From positions 14,541,772-14,605,771 of the forward strand of contig NC_079431.1 of NCBI RefSeq assembly GCF_026213295.1: a stretch of 64,000 nucleotides of DNA, written 5' to 3'. How positions within the stretch are numbered: position 1 is the first letter of the stretch; every line of letters begins with the position of its first letter. The notes under the pieces were generated by a model, which was not told the DNA's origin, ran no database searches, and saw nothing but the letters and a program-made list of their open reading frames with translations. Positions 20,926 through 31,382 of the stretch are shown here, piece after piece. Source of the stretch: Gadus chalcogrammus. Taxonomy: Eukaryota > Chordata > Actinopteri > Gadiformes > Gadidae. The translations under genes were made by a program, and so were the position numbers.

Positions 20926-21407
20926 TGAGCCCTTTCAGCATTTTTGCCATCAACATCACCCTTACATCCAGGCTCACGCTGTGCAGTGACAAGATCCAGC
21001 GGCTGTACTGCGTGAACTGGGTCATCGTGTTGCTGGCGTGCCCGTCAAACAACACCTTGGTGCACAGCATTGTTGCGTACCTCACCATACTGGTGTATGT
21101 TTTCCATGCTGATCGTCTGGTCCTACATCTACTTGGTGAGGACGTGTCGGGGCTCCATGGAGAATAGGAAGAAGTTCATGCAGACCTGTGTGCCCCATCT
21201 CACCTGCATGCTCACCTTCATGTCCACTGTCGTCTTTGATATCATGTACATGCGCTTCGGCTCCAAAAACATTGCACCATCGCTGCAGAACTTCATTGCA
21301 ATAGAGTTCCTGATCATATCCCCGATCATGAACCCTCTCACATGGATTCAAATTGACCAAAGTACGCAACAAGATTCTGTATTATTTAATGTTTATGGGA
21401 AATAGTC
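20926..21407 (+). pseudogene. Odorant receptor pseudogene, 5'-truncated, subtype B-like
   Basis: Homology to the neighbouring ORs starts in TM4 (PFSIFAINITLTSRLTLCSD) right after gypsy RT sequence; TM1 to mid-TM4 and the promoter are missing. A 5-nt deletion near 21105 (FHGLL region, TM5) shifts the frame. The next frame gives SYIYLVRTCRGSMENRKKF, CVPHLTCML and MRFGSKNIAPSLQNFIAIE. A 2-nt deletion near 21340 destroys the NPLMYGFK motif. The residues MRFGSK and SLQNFIAIEF place it near subtype B, with ISPIMNP as in subtype A. Clearly dead. Confidence 0.93.
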
Positions 21408-23070
21408 ACAACAGAGAGTTCATGTGCTACAATAATAATTGTAGCAATACATTTAGATTGGTCTATTTCTCCTAGTATTTTACACCATATTGTAAACAGT
21501 AGCATACTATACTACAAATAATAAGGGGATACCACAATGATGCTTGAACATATAAAATCACACATTTCCTTTGCTTGTATTTTACTTCTTCCATGGCAAA
21601 CCTTCTCCCTGGTTATTTATTCCCTGTTTCAGGACACAAAAACATGCAAATCCAATGGCTTATCTTTCAAAAAGAAAGATTTAGGATATATCAACCATGC
21701 ACCAAAATCTAATATTCTTTTTAAAATGAAAGACATCCGAAATACATTGGCTCAAGTGTTTTTGCTGGACTCGTATGGCCTAGTGACTTATCTAACGAGA
21801 TAAATATTTTATGCATATAGTGGCTTTTGTTTTCACAGAATGATAACTTCATTTTAGTTAGAAATGCTCTACTTGTTCGTCTTCATTTGTACTCTTCGGT
21901 CCACTTTTGTTGCTAATACACCTGAATTTCCCTTTGGGGATTATTAAAGTGTTATCCATCGATTTATCAAATGCAGGATGGTAAAATAAGAATGTTTGAT
22001 TAAAAAAGAATACTCCTGAGTAAGGTTTAACAAACAACCTTGGCATACGTTTATTTCACGATTCTGTACCACATTTCCCTGTTTTAATTAAAAAACATTG
22101 AGAAAATTTATTTCCCTGATTTCACTAGTTTCAACCACCTATCTAATGCTAAAACGGACTGCGTGTAGGATATTTAATGCCTAAATTGCCTTACATTTTC
22201 AATATTTGAACATGTTGTAATTCTTCCAAAAAATTACACCTTTTCCAACTCTGTGTTGGTGTTGATCAGCCTGTGATTTGATTTCAATTATATTGTAAAT
22301 AGGCTGGTTTTACTGAGAAAAACGAATGAAGTGACGTCTAAGTGTTGATAATGGCAAAAATGTCTGCTTTTTGATAACTTTTGGATTGCAAAATGTATTT
22401 CTAATTATAACTAACATTAGTTTAGGATTGTCATTGTCTCATACCACAGAGCTCGCCCTACAGTGCTCTGAATGCACAAGCTCTAGTACTGATGTAGGTG
22501 AGCTTTGCAAGCCGTAAAGAGTGAAAATATAATAAAGCAGAAGAGAGCAAGATTTACAAAATAAACAACCAAAAATGCCGCTCCCTCCCTACATTTTTAA
22601 TTTGAGAAGCGTTTATTACAGAGGCAGGTGCATATACCAATAACAGTGAAATATTGTGACGATCACTCCTTTGATGGACCGTGTTCCGGATTCCCGCAAG
22701 GCTCCTGAACAGTTCGGGCTATCAGACTATTTGCACTAATAGCGCCCTCCTGGTTCTTGTTTGCCTCAGCAATTGTGTGTGTGGTTGATAGGGGTTTGCA
22801 CCTCTTTGACTGTCCCCTTGCCCCTGTTGTTGTTTGGGAGCCGGGCAACAGCTGAACCACACTCGCTCTACTTGTTGGCTCCCCTGCCGTTACCCTTCCT
22901 GAGGGCCCCGGCAGCCCTCTCCGTCTTTGCCAGCAAACTTGAGGGACTATGTGTTGGCAGGGCCTGGCACTCGACCACTTAACCTCACTGGAATTGAATA
23001 AGGTTAAAGCACCTTACTTCAAATTGCAAGTCTTTCTTTCTTGCATTGGAATATGAAGTACCCTACCTGT
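21408..23070 (+). repeat. 3' flank of the pseudogene unit
   Basis: Matches other OR 3' flanks (ACATTTAGATTGGTCTATTT, ACATTTCCTTTGCTTG, GTGACGTCTAAGTGTTGATA, TCTCATACCACAGAGCTCGCC) and, from 22800 on, the distal flank at 14090-14430 after the OR at 12002. So the pseudogene unit was once a full duplication unit. No ORF or RNA gene. Confidence 0.6.
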
Positions 23071-23079
23071 ATACCCATG

Positions 23080-23324
23080 ACAGACACAGGCACGCGCACA
23101 CACCCCACGTCAAGTCAAAGGCAGCGACAAATACACGGAATTGCACGCACACACACGCACACACGTCGTGCACACACCGTACGTCAAGACAAAGGCAGCG
23201 ACACACTCGCTGAGCTAAGACGTTATGTTTTCAAACATAACGGCTCCGCCATCGACACGTGCGAAGGTAAGAACCCCAAACGCACGCACACACACCGCAG
23301 CGACACTCGCCCAGGTAAGACGTT
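23080..23324. repeat. Tandem ~100-bp units rich in CACACGCAC with a palindrome
   Basis: Imperfect units containing CGCACACACACCGCAGCGACA, CCCAGGTAAGACG and the palindrome GTTATGTTTTCAAACATAAC (23221-23240). A further unit lies at 24166-24260, beyond a transposon-like insert. Part of one unit's edge (GCGCAGGTAAGAACACAC) resembles, in reverse, the flank of the TG microsatellite near 50950. Confidence 0.55.
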
Positions 23325-24165
23325 GGGCACTATTTTAACGGTCTGAAACGCAAGTGAGAAGCGCCAAGCGCAAGTAGCTTTGTGGGCGGTTCTATGGTGA
23401 TGTTGCGATTTTACCGGCGCGTAAATGACTCTTGCACTCAGCGCAAATCTAAAAAGGGTTGGTCTGAAGTAGCCTAGGTGTGGTTTGGGCGTAACGTGCA
23501 ATAAACCAATGAGAGTGCCATCTCCCATCCCCTTTAAGAGCCATGAGTGCATTTGAATCTGACAAGTTGATTTTTTCACAGCTCGTTTGCAGTCTCCGAT
23601 GAGACAGATGCATGACTGCATGAATTTCAAACTTCAAATGGCTCAGTTTATGGCCGAATAATATGGCCTAATTCACAAATGGAATAGCGTTTTCTTCCAC
23701 AACTTCAGAAACACTGAGTCCTCAAATAAATTTCGGCAAAGGAAACTTAACACACATATGATATGCGGTAACTGTGGTTCTATTTAATGATAGACGCATT
23801 AACATTAACAAACATAGTTTCTTACCAGTATTGTATGCATTATAGTTATCGACTTGTGTTCCTAATATGCATGTGTGTCCCCGTTAATATACATTGCCAT
23901 GGACTGTATTATGCATTACGTGTTTAGTTTGCGTGTGTTTAAACAGATGGATGCGCGCCCGCTTTCATTAATTATTTTACACATACACACACGCACGCAC
24001 GCCCGCATTCCTTCATTCTTTTTAACCTTGTTTTACGCGGTAAAACAAGGTTTTCTCACTATCAAATACTCATCAATCCTAAAAGTTATGGGCTTGTACT
24101 CGATGTCTGTGTCAAGAAAATATGTGTTTGCTGTATGTTGTTTGCAGATGCATTGATTTAAATCG
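23325..24165 (+). mobile_element. TIR element (GGGCCC-type) fragment, LINE-free copy
   Basis: It starts GGGCACTATTTTAACGGTCTG and matches 33013-33603 and 34240-34440 closely, for example AACGCAAGTG, GTGTGGTTTGGGCGTAACGTGCA, CCAATGAGAGTGCCA and GTGTTTAGTTTGCGTGTG. It lacks the LINE that interrupts the second copy. It lacks the distal terminus seen at 34800-34852, so it is truncated. No protein is encoded. Confidence 0.6.
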
Positions 24166-24260
24166 GCACACGCGCAGGTAAGAACACACACGCACGTGCA
24201 CACACCGCAGTGACAATCGCCCAGGTAAATCGTTATGTTTTTAAACATAATGGCTCCGCT

Positions 24261-24705
24261 GTCGACAAACTTTCACAGGTAACACAAACTGTCTATAGAC
24301 TGTAGAAATTGCGATAAAAGAAGGGAAGAGACAATTTCTCACCTCAACAAGCAATGGCGGGTCGTTCATTTTGTCATATAAAAAACGTTTAATTCAAACA
24401 TCGCACCGACCGGCATATCAACACATAAGTCATGTGATCTTAAAGAGACAGTGTCCCTATAACACAGAACGAAAACATGTCAATAACACAGTATGGTGAA
24501 CTATGTCTATAGAGTCAAGACTACACCTTGAGCCTCCCCAAATGTCTTGCGTTATTGATATCCCCCCTCCCCCCTGCGGACTGTTTTAGTTGTTTTATTT
24601 TTCTTATGTTTTGTGTGTAGGCAATATGTGACTGTAGCCTACTGCTGCCTGTCTTGGCCAGGACACTGGAAGAGATGTTTAATCTCAATGATGATGATTA
24701 TTTTC
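24261..24705. other. Spacer, no feature recognised
   Basis: About 450 bp between the tandem units and the dispersed repeat. No gene, RNA or clear terminus. Confidence 0.4.
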
Positions 24706-25290
24706 AACTAATCAATAGTAGTTGCCTTTCATTTTAAAATGTCAATGCACTTTTCAGCCCTGAATAACAGTAAAAGCTATTTAATAATTGATTTGCATGC
24801 AAAGTATACTATACTTTCCATTAAACAATTACCCCTGTTACCATAAATTGACAAATTTTATCATGTAATCAAATGCTCACATACTAGCTTCTTTCAGACA
24901 CACATGTAAGTCCTGATATTCTCCTGATGGGCCGTATGTGGGACCAACATATCCTGACATTTGTACCCTGAAAATCTCCTGAATAATACTACCCCTGCGG
25001 TAGTTTTTCCTCCGTAGGAAATGTAAATTACCTTAAATGTGAATGATGAGTAGAAAGTCTGTGGCTTGATGACGGTTCTGCATGTTATTGAGTGGCCCCC
25101 TAAATGATAATCAGCCTGTTGCCTTTTGTTTGCTGAATAGTTAAAAATAATGTAAATGTTGGCACTGCTTTTGTGGTGAACTTAATGTCATACGTTGTAC
25201 AATTATAAGCAAAATGATATTATCTTAGGCGCTCAGAAATTTGTTACATTATTGAATGGGGTTTCCACATTATTGCGAAAACTCTAGTTA
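24706..25290 (+). repeat. Dispersed repeat, inverted relative of 48250-50660
   Basis: Most of this segment is the reverse complement of 48250-48800 plus 50564-50660. Shared landmarks include GGTAACAGGGG-type sequence, GCATGCAAATCAATTATTAA, AGGCAACAGGCTGATTATCAT and TAATACTACCCC. Here the sequence CAATTATTAAATAGCTT (reverse strand) is uninterrupted, giving the empty site for the insertion at 48801-50559. No coding content. Confidence 0.75.
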
Positions 25291-25304
25291 CAATAATTAG
25301 CAGC

Positions 25305-25575
25305 ATAATATGAATCATTCTAATGTCATATCCACTGAAGAAGGTAGTTCCTGTGCTGTCTAACGGGATTGGCCGATTTGAGCTTGAATGCTCATTGGTT
25401 TCCTGGACTGTCTCCTGACTATATTTTAACCGACACGAAAGTGGACGGACCCTTTAGGGATGAGAAGGATAGGAGAATCGCTTCCTCTTTAACCACTATA
25501 ACCTGAATGAGCATTGTGGGACTCCAGCAAAGACTGGTAGGGTTTCATTGATGAATTTGTTGTAGGCATTTGAAA
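25305..25575 (+). promoter_or_regulatory. Conserved upstream block of OR at 25576
   Basis: Inverted CCAAT (25394-25398), TATATTTTAA (25420-25429) and CCCTTTAGGG (about 25451-25460) are in the same arrangement as upstream of the OR at 12002. The usual first ATG of the leader is mutated to TTG at 25570. Confidence 0.5.
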
Positions 25576-26511
25576 ATGATGATGGATAATATCTCTCTGA
25601 TAACGGTGTTTAGTCTTTCTGGGTTGAATGAGATTACAAACTATGCAGTGGTTATCTTTTTTTCCACCTTGCTTTGTTATTGCTTGATACTAACCATCAA
25701 CTGCGCTCTGATTCTCACCATTGTCCTGGACAAAAGCCTGCATGAGCCCATGTATATTCTGTTGTGTTGCCTCTGCATTAACGGGATTTATGGCACCACA
25801 GGCTTCTACCCCAAATTCCTCCTGGACCTGTTGTCTTCGTCTCACGTCATCTCCTACAACGGGTGTCTCATGCAGGCCTTTGTGATGTTTTCGTTTGCAT
25901 GCAGCGACCTGTCCATTCTCTCCGTCATGGCCTACGATAGATACCTGGCTATCTGTAGGCCCCTGCGCTACCACCGTTATATGAACAAGCTCAGGTTGTC
26001 CCTGCTGGTCTGTTTCTCCTGGTTGATCCCTTTCAGCTTTCACGCCGTCCTCATCACCCTTACCTCCAGGCTCACGCTCTGCAGTGCCCAGATCCAGCGG
26101 CTGTACTGTGTGAACTGGGTCATTGTGTTGCTGGCGTGCCCAACGAACAACACCACACCGAGCAGCATTGTGGTGTATATCACGGTAGTGGTGTACGTTT
26201 TCCACGGGCTGCTGATCATCTGGTCCTACATATACCTGGTGAGGACGTGTCGGGGCTCCATCGAGAACAGGAAGAAGTTTATGCAGACCTGTGTGCCCCA
26301 TCTCACCTGCATGCTCACCTTCATGTCAACAGTCGTCTTTGATATCATGTACATGCACTTTGGCTCCAAAAACATTGCTCAGTCGCTGAAGAACTTAATT
26401 TCCATGGTGTTCATGATTATATCCCCGATCATGAACCCCCTCATATATGGATTCAAACTCACCAAAGTACGCAACAAGATTCTGTTTTATTTAAATGTAT
26501 ATAGGAAGTAG
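25576..26511 (+). CDS. Odorant receptor, subtype A (second copy)
   Basis: Intact intronless OR of 311 residues from the ATG at 25576 (309 from the MDN start at 25582). The codon at 25570, which is ATG in the paralogs, is TTG here, so translation must start at 25576, 25579 or 25582. Motifs: LHEPMY, CCLCINGIYG, SYNGC, MAYDRYLAIC, loop-2 cysteines, TNNTT sequon, CVPHL, MHFGSKNIAQSLKN and NPLIYGFKLTKVRNK. Closest to the OR at 12002. Distinctive residues lie in TM1 (AVVIFFSTLL), TM4 (SFHAVLITL) and TM7 (ISMVFMIISP), so it is diverging at likely ligand-contact regions. Olfactory seven-helix GPCR; ligand unknown. Confidence 0.96.
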   Translation: MMMDNISLITVFSLSGLNEITNYAVVIFFSTLLCYCLILTINCALILTIVLDKSLHEPMYILLCCLCINGIYGTTGFYPKFLLDLLSSSHVISYNGCLMQAFVMFSFACSDLSILSVMAYDRYLAICRPLRYHRYMNKLRLSLLVCFSWLIPFSFHAVLITLTSRLTLCSAQIQRLYCVNWVIVLLACPTNNTTPSSIVVYITVVVYVFHGLLIIWSYIYLVRTCRGSIENRKKFMQTCVPHLTCMLTFMSTVVFDIMYMHFGSKNIAQSLKNLISMVFMIISPIMNPLIYGFKLTKVRNKILFYLNVYRK

Positions 26512-26884
26512 TCATAATTGAGGGTTCATGTGTTGACAATAATAATCGTAGCAATACATTTAGATTGGTCTATATCTTCTTGTATTTTACACCGTAATGT
26601 AAAGTGTAGTATCAATGACTACAAAATTATGAGGTTATACCACAATAATGCAGGAACATATCACAACATACATTTCCTTTGGTTGCATTTTGCTTGTTGC
26701 AAAGTAAACCTTGTCCCTGGTTATTTATTCCATGTCTCAATGTCTCTCTAGGCTGCAATCCGTACAACATGTTTGGGACGGACAGACACACAAACGTAAA
26801 CAGAAAAAAATACTATCTAACAACCACACACCAAATTCAAATACATTTTATTGCTTTAAAAGACATCCGAAATACATAGGCTAA
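26512..26884 (+). repeat. 3' flank of the OR unit
   Basis: Shares ACATTTAGATTGGTCTATAT, ACATTTCCTTTGGTTGC and AATGTCTCTCTAGG with the other units, up to GACATCCGAAATACATAGGCT, where a repeat copy begins. The flank resumes after the repeat (27720-28100). Confidence 0.6.
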
Positions 26885-27640
26885 AAAAAATAAAACTCTA
26901 CGGCTATTCCCCTCTGTTTCAGTCCCTTCAGAATGCGTTTCTGGTGTCTGTAGCTTTGATGCAAATGAGCCGCTGCCCACTGACCAATGAGCTGTCAGAC
27001 TGAACCACAGCATGGAGGAAAAGGGATTGTTGCCGTTTGTGGACACCTGGAGCTCTATATCTATATAATGTAATATAATAATAATAATATTATATTTGGG
27101 TATTTATCTCATCTCATCTCATCTCATCTTCGTCCGCTTATCCGGGGTCGGGTCGCGGGGGGAGCAGCTCAAGCAGGGGGCCCCAGACATCCCTTTCCTG
27201 GGCCACATTGACCATAATTTATATAATATTATATATAATATCACGGCCAAAAGCTATGTGCGCCTCGGATGATATTATGAATCATAAAGACTGCGTCTGA
27301 CGTCTCTGGCACTTCCACAACAAGTAAAGACTCCTAGTGGGGAAAAATCTTGGCCATGGTTGAGAATAATTGGTTGAAAATAACTTTGGCCTTGACTCTC
27401 TGAAGTCCATGAACTGTGACATGGAGGAGAAAGGGAATGTACTCCGGGAGCTGAGCTGCCGGACTGCCGCCGAGCTCCCTGCGCCGGAGCTGCCAGACTG
27501 CCCCCGTCGAAGCCGTTCGGCCGTCCGGCGGTGTACTCGGGAGCTTAACTGCCGCCGAAGCTTTCCGGCTGCTCCGGTGGGTGTCCTCCGGGAGCTGAAA
27601 AGTCCCGCGGGGTAGCTCGGCAGCAGTCCGGCAGCTCAGG
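26885..27640. mobile_element. Second copy of the repeat found at 2830-4539, lacking the hAT insert
   Basis: Matches 2850-3029 and 3832-4200, including CTGGAGCTCTATATCTAT and ATATCACGGC. It lacks the 794-bp hAT of the first copy. It carries instead a LINE 3' tail at 27118-27216. The distal part is a GC-rich block with repeated CCGGAGCTG and CAGCTCCGG-like motifs. It inserted into the 3' flank of the OR at 25576. Confidence 0.6.
27118..27216 (-). mobile_element. LINE 3' end, severely 5'-truncated, flanked by ATTTAT
   Basis: The reverse complement matches the last roughly 100 bp of the LINE at 33604-34239, with GACCCCGGATAAGCGGACGA followed by a GATGA-type tail. It is flanked by ATTTAT on both sides (27112-27117 and 27217-27222), and the paralogous sequence at about 3870 has the site without the insert. 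A typical dead-on-arrival LINE copy. Confidence 0.8.
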
Positions 27641-28100
27641 ATCCCTTGCGACACCCTGAACACGGCGAACACACCCACGGCCACCACTGATTCAAGTTTA
27701 ACAAACAATGTTGACTTAAACTCACGCTGACAAATTCTGTCCCACATGTAGCAATTTTTAATAAAAAACATTTGGAAAATTCGTTGTTAAAAAATATTCA
27801 TTGATTTCAACAGTTTCCACCAACTTTCTAATGCTAAAAGGGACTACATGCAGGATATTTCAATACACAAATTGCTTTACTTTATCAATATTTGTACAGG
27901 TTGTAATTTTTCCCAAATTGACACCTTTTCCAACTCTGTTGGTTTTGATCAGCCTGTGATCAAGCCTGATCAACGTCTAAGCCTTGATGATGGCAAAAAT
28001 GTCTGTTCTTTGCTAACTTTTAATTGCAAAATGTCTTTCTGATTATAACTAGCATTAGTTTATGATTGTTATTGTCTCATACCATAGAGCTCGCCCTGCA
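27641..28100 (+). repeat. Resumed 3' flank of the OR unit
   Basis: From about 27720 this matches flanks after the pseudogene and the OR at 15840, for example ATGCTAAAAGGGACTACATG, TTTCCAACTCTG and GTTATTGTCTCATACCATAG. The TGACGTCT motif of other units is lost here (AACGTCT). No gene. Confidence 0.5.
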
Positions 28101-28719
28101 GTGCTCTGAATGCTCGGCTGGAGCACCACCTGCAGCCAAGCACTTTGTTTTCTGAGGGGTTACATGGTTTGATGTTCAATTGTTCTTTATGAGTGGAAAT
28201 AAAGGCAATTGCCGTAGTTTTGCATTGTGTGAAGCACAACAATTGTAGTCCCTTAATAACCTTAGGCTCGTGTCTGGTTCTTCCCTGGCCGATGCTAGCC
28301 TGGTCCTACCAGACTCTCGTACTTCATTTCATTTGTACTGAGAGTCTGGACCTACTCAATTGACAAACGTTAACTCACTTGAAGGCGGGTGTCTGTTGAA
28401 GTTTAAAACTATTGGTTCTGCCCAGTGCCACTCTGGATCTGCCATAACCAATCGCTAACGTTTGGCCAGGAATCAAGTTGCACACAGGCTGTAATAAACC
28501 AAATACCGTGCGTGAAGATGTCCGTCAACGAGAGCTGACTTTAACGTCATCGTTCTCAGCCACTCCCTCTGTTCGCTGATTGGACCGCCAAAAATCTCGC
28601 TTCCAAGGAAACCATGCATATGAAGCAGACCCAGACCTAGTACTGAAGTGAAATGAAAATTGAGCGGAAGTAGGTAGGTGGGCGGTGCCAGGCTAGCCAC
28701 ATTGGTGTCAGAAGTGGGG
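28100..28719 (+). mobile_element. gypsy-type LTR and primer-binding site, with a MITE inside the LTR
   Basis: The primer-binding-site-like TTGGTGTCAGAAGTGGGG (28702-28719) is close to that of the copy at 18867. The sequence before it contains AATAAA near 28198 and could be the LTR. The last part of the LTR is replaced by a roughly 400-bp TIR element ending 6 bp before the PBS. Downstream 28720-29170 may hold degraded leader and gag, but no clear protein match is seen. LTR limits are not proven. Confidence 0.5.
28294..28697. mobile_element. MITE with GCTAGCCTGG termini
   Basis: Begins GCTAGCCTGGTCCTACCAGA and ends GTGCCAGGCTAGC, so the termini are inverted repeats of GCTAGCCTGG. Internal AGACTCTCGTAC and GAGAGTCTGGAC form a sub-terminal hairpin. 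No ORF. Superfamily uncertain. Confidence 0.65.
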
Positions 28720-29181
28720 TGTTGGTTGGTGACCATGCCCCCGAGAGGACACCAGGATGTACCAGAGAGATGGTCGACCATCTGTCTACCAGGGCCTGGC
28801 AGGGTCGACCATCTTGTCGGCTGCTCAGATGTAATCCCCTGATGCAGCCTGGAGCGCCAGTATGCTCACCACACACCAGCTTGAGGTAGAGAGTGAGGGA
28901 ATTAATGAGTCAGACATGCATAAAGGAGGATGATTAGGGGGCCAGATTGAATGAGCCTGGTTGTGCCCGGACACTGGGGAAACATCTGCTCTTTGCGATA
29001 TGTGCCCTGAGATCTTTTATGACCTCAGTGAGTCAGGACCTCGGTATTACGACTCCTCCGAAGGACGGCGCCTTCCACAGCACAGTGCCCCCGTCACTAC
29101 AGTGGGGCATCAGGATTGATATTAAGGCCAGAGGGAAGAGTGCCACCTATCGGCCACGACCAAACAACACTAAATCCACTT
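28720..29181. other. Possible degraded gypsy leader/gag
   Basis: Directly downstream of the PBS-like site. GC-moderate sequence with short open frames only. No motif is firm enough to name. Confidence 0.3.
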
Positions 29182-29260
29182 GGTATTCCCAGGCGGTCTC
29201 CCATCCATGTCCTTACCAGGCCCGACCATGCTTAGCTTCCAAGATCAGACGAGATCAGGG
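29182..29260 (-). pseudogene. 5S rRNA-derived fragment
   Basis: The reverse complement reads as the internal and 3' portion of vertebrate 5S rRNA: GATCTCGTCTGATCTTGGAA, GCTAAGCATGGTCGGGCCTG, ATGGATGGGAGACCGCCTGG and GAATACC. It covers about 78 of 120 nt. The first roughly 35 nt and the terminal stem are missing, and there are a few substitutions. It may be a retro-pseudogene or the head of a 5S-derived (SINE3-like) SINE. Confidence 0.85.
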
Positions 29261-29589
29261 GTGTGCATGCAATATAATACAATACAACATTTTTCGAATC
29301 CACACATATTATTACATTTTTTATTTGTTTTAAAATCGGTTTTATTAGAGATGAATAGGCGATTTTACCGGTTGAATGGTTGGACTAGCAATGGTTTGAC
29401 TGCTTGTACGTCAAGGGTTATGACACCTTACTGAAGTTCTTTTACAGTTATTGATTTTCAAAAAAATATATTTCCGCTATGGACAGTTCATGAAGTGAAA
29501 CAAAGACCTCCCTGAGCACAGAAAGGTTATGGGAAATGTCCTGGAAAATTACACACAAAACTTTGGGAACGCTAAGCTAAATGTCAAAG

Positions 29590-31340
29590 GGTTTCAACTA
29601 CTGTGCACCTCTTGGATTGATTGATTGATTTAAATGTATTTCGAACATGTAAAATAAAACAGAAAATATCATACACAAAATAATGATGTTACACAAAATA
29701 GAAAGCATATTTAGATACATGAGTGATCAGTGGCGATTTTGGTTTGGAAACTCTGGTGGGGCCCATGCAGGAAAATATTATAACGCAATCCAGAAATACC
29801 ACATATTACTACCATCACAACAAAAACAGTAGCAAGTGACAGAGGGGACCAAAATGGCAGCTGAATAATGCCATCACTCAAACGCGAATCTGACGACATA
29901 TATTAGGCTATTATAGCAATAGCACCACCAAATGGCAGCGTTCAAGATCTCACAATATCAAAACTCAAGAAAACAACAACGTGGCAACAATAAAAACACA
30001 ACGGCGCACACCCTTTACACAGCAATCAATATACAAAGCCACCACTTACAATATACCAAAAAAAGAAGAAGTATGGTTTAAGTTGTATTAAGTTTGCAGG
30101 CCACCATACTGTACAATTAACAATGAATCTAGCCTGAAGAGTGGTTGCCTATTCAGACCTGGATAATCCTGGGTGAAAATTTAAGTAAGTTTGGGCTAAG
30201 ATGGTAATTACCTGTGCTTTAAGGACAGTGCTGTCTGGTCTCCTTTGTGTGGCTGAGGTGAAACACAAGCATTTTTTTCCGCTTGAACCACTCCTGGTTG
30301 ACCGATCTGTTCTCGTCCTTTCCCTCTTGAATAATGATTAAATCCGTCGGGCGATGTGATCCCAAACGTTTTATCTCCAACTTCTGTTCAAGTGCTAAAT
30401 CTCACATGAGACAGATACTCAACACGATTCATCATTTAATGAATGAAACGTCCATTTGTTGTTATTTACTGTAACAGTAACTGTAACTGTAACAGTAACT
30501 ACGTTAGCTAGCTAGCAAGATCTGATCGGCTCCCGCCGTAAACCCCGCCCTTTCTACAAATCAGCCAATGAGAAGAGCTTTGGGGCCCTAAACTTCTGGC
30601 CCCACCGCCGAAACAGAAGCGGGCGCTGCGCACGCGCTTGCTCGCGCAACAGCACCAGTTTTCTACACTGCAGCAAACAGGGCCATCTCGGCTGGGCCCC
30701 ACCGAGCGGAACAGACGAGACGGAGCAACAAACTATTTCACACACAACTACTACACTACAACAATTGCGTTCATCAAATTAAAACTGCGGACATGTAATT
30801 AATTATTAACAATTAATGTATTATTAACTTATGCTCAATGACATTTTTAAAAAAAAAAAGAAAAGTATAATCGTGCCCTGCACGGCAGCGTTCTCTGGTG
30901 GGGCCGTGCCCCACTGGCCCCTAATGCAAAGACGCCACTGTGAATGATAAATACTTGATAATTGTAACAACATGTTCGAAAAGGAGTTTACACTTATTTA
31001 ATCCCGCCCCTTCTCCGTAACTCATTGTAATTAAGCTTCCTTAGTCATAATAATACTTATTATTAACATTTTAATTTATAATCATATATATATATATATC
31101 TATAATTTTTTTAACGTATCCAAATATATAATTTTCTAAAAATAAAATGTATTACTTATATGTTCATCTCAAATATATACTATAATTTCTTACACATTTC
31201 TCAAAAAATAAAAATAAAGAAAATAAATAAAAAACATTAATGACAATATATATATTATCTCACTATTGATATATTTTAGCAAACAAAACTATAATTTAAT
31301 TCAGAAATTCAAATTAAAAAAATTAAAAAAAAACAAATCA
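29590..31340. repeat. Fish repeat split by a hAT element, followed by very AT-rich DNA
   Basis: TTCGAACATGTAAAATAAA (about 29641) and CATGTTCGAAAAGGAGT (about 30971) with ATCCCGCCCCTTCTCC form the two sides of a common teleost repeat, interrupted by the hAT at 29728-30940. From 31040 to 31340 the DNA is almost pure A/T with TATATA runs. No gene. Confidence 0.5.
29728..30940. mobile_element. hAT element with CAGTGGCG termini and near-perfect 8-bp target duplication
   Basis: Begins CAGTGGCGATTTTGG and ends AAAGACGCCACTG. Flanks are TGAGTGAT (29720-29727) and TGAATGAT (30941-30948), 7 of 8 identical, as expected for an old hAT insertion. Internally it has GGTGGGGCC near both ends, a CTGTAACAGTAA tandem stretch (about 30467-30500), and no intact transposase. 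Confidence 0.78.
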
Positions 31341-31382
31341 TTAAGTTTGAAATATATTTGCGCTCATCTAACCCTAACCCAG

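Noticed and set aside
25690..26301. 203-codon minus-strand open frame antisense to an OR
   Set aside because: Mirror of OR codon composition; the same shadow appears opposite the other paralogs and no promoter or homology supports it.
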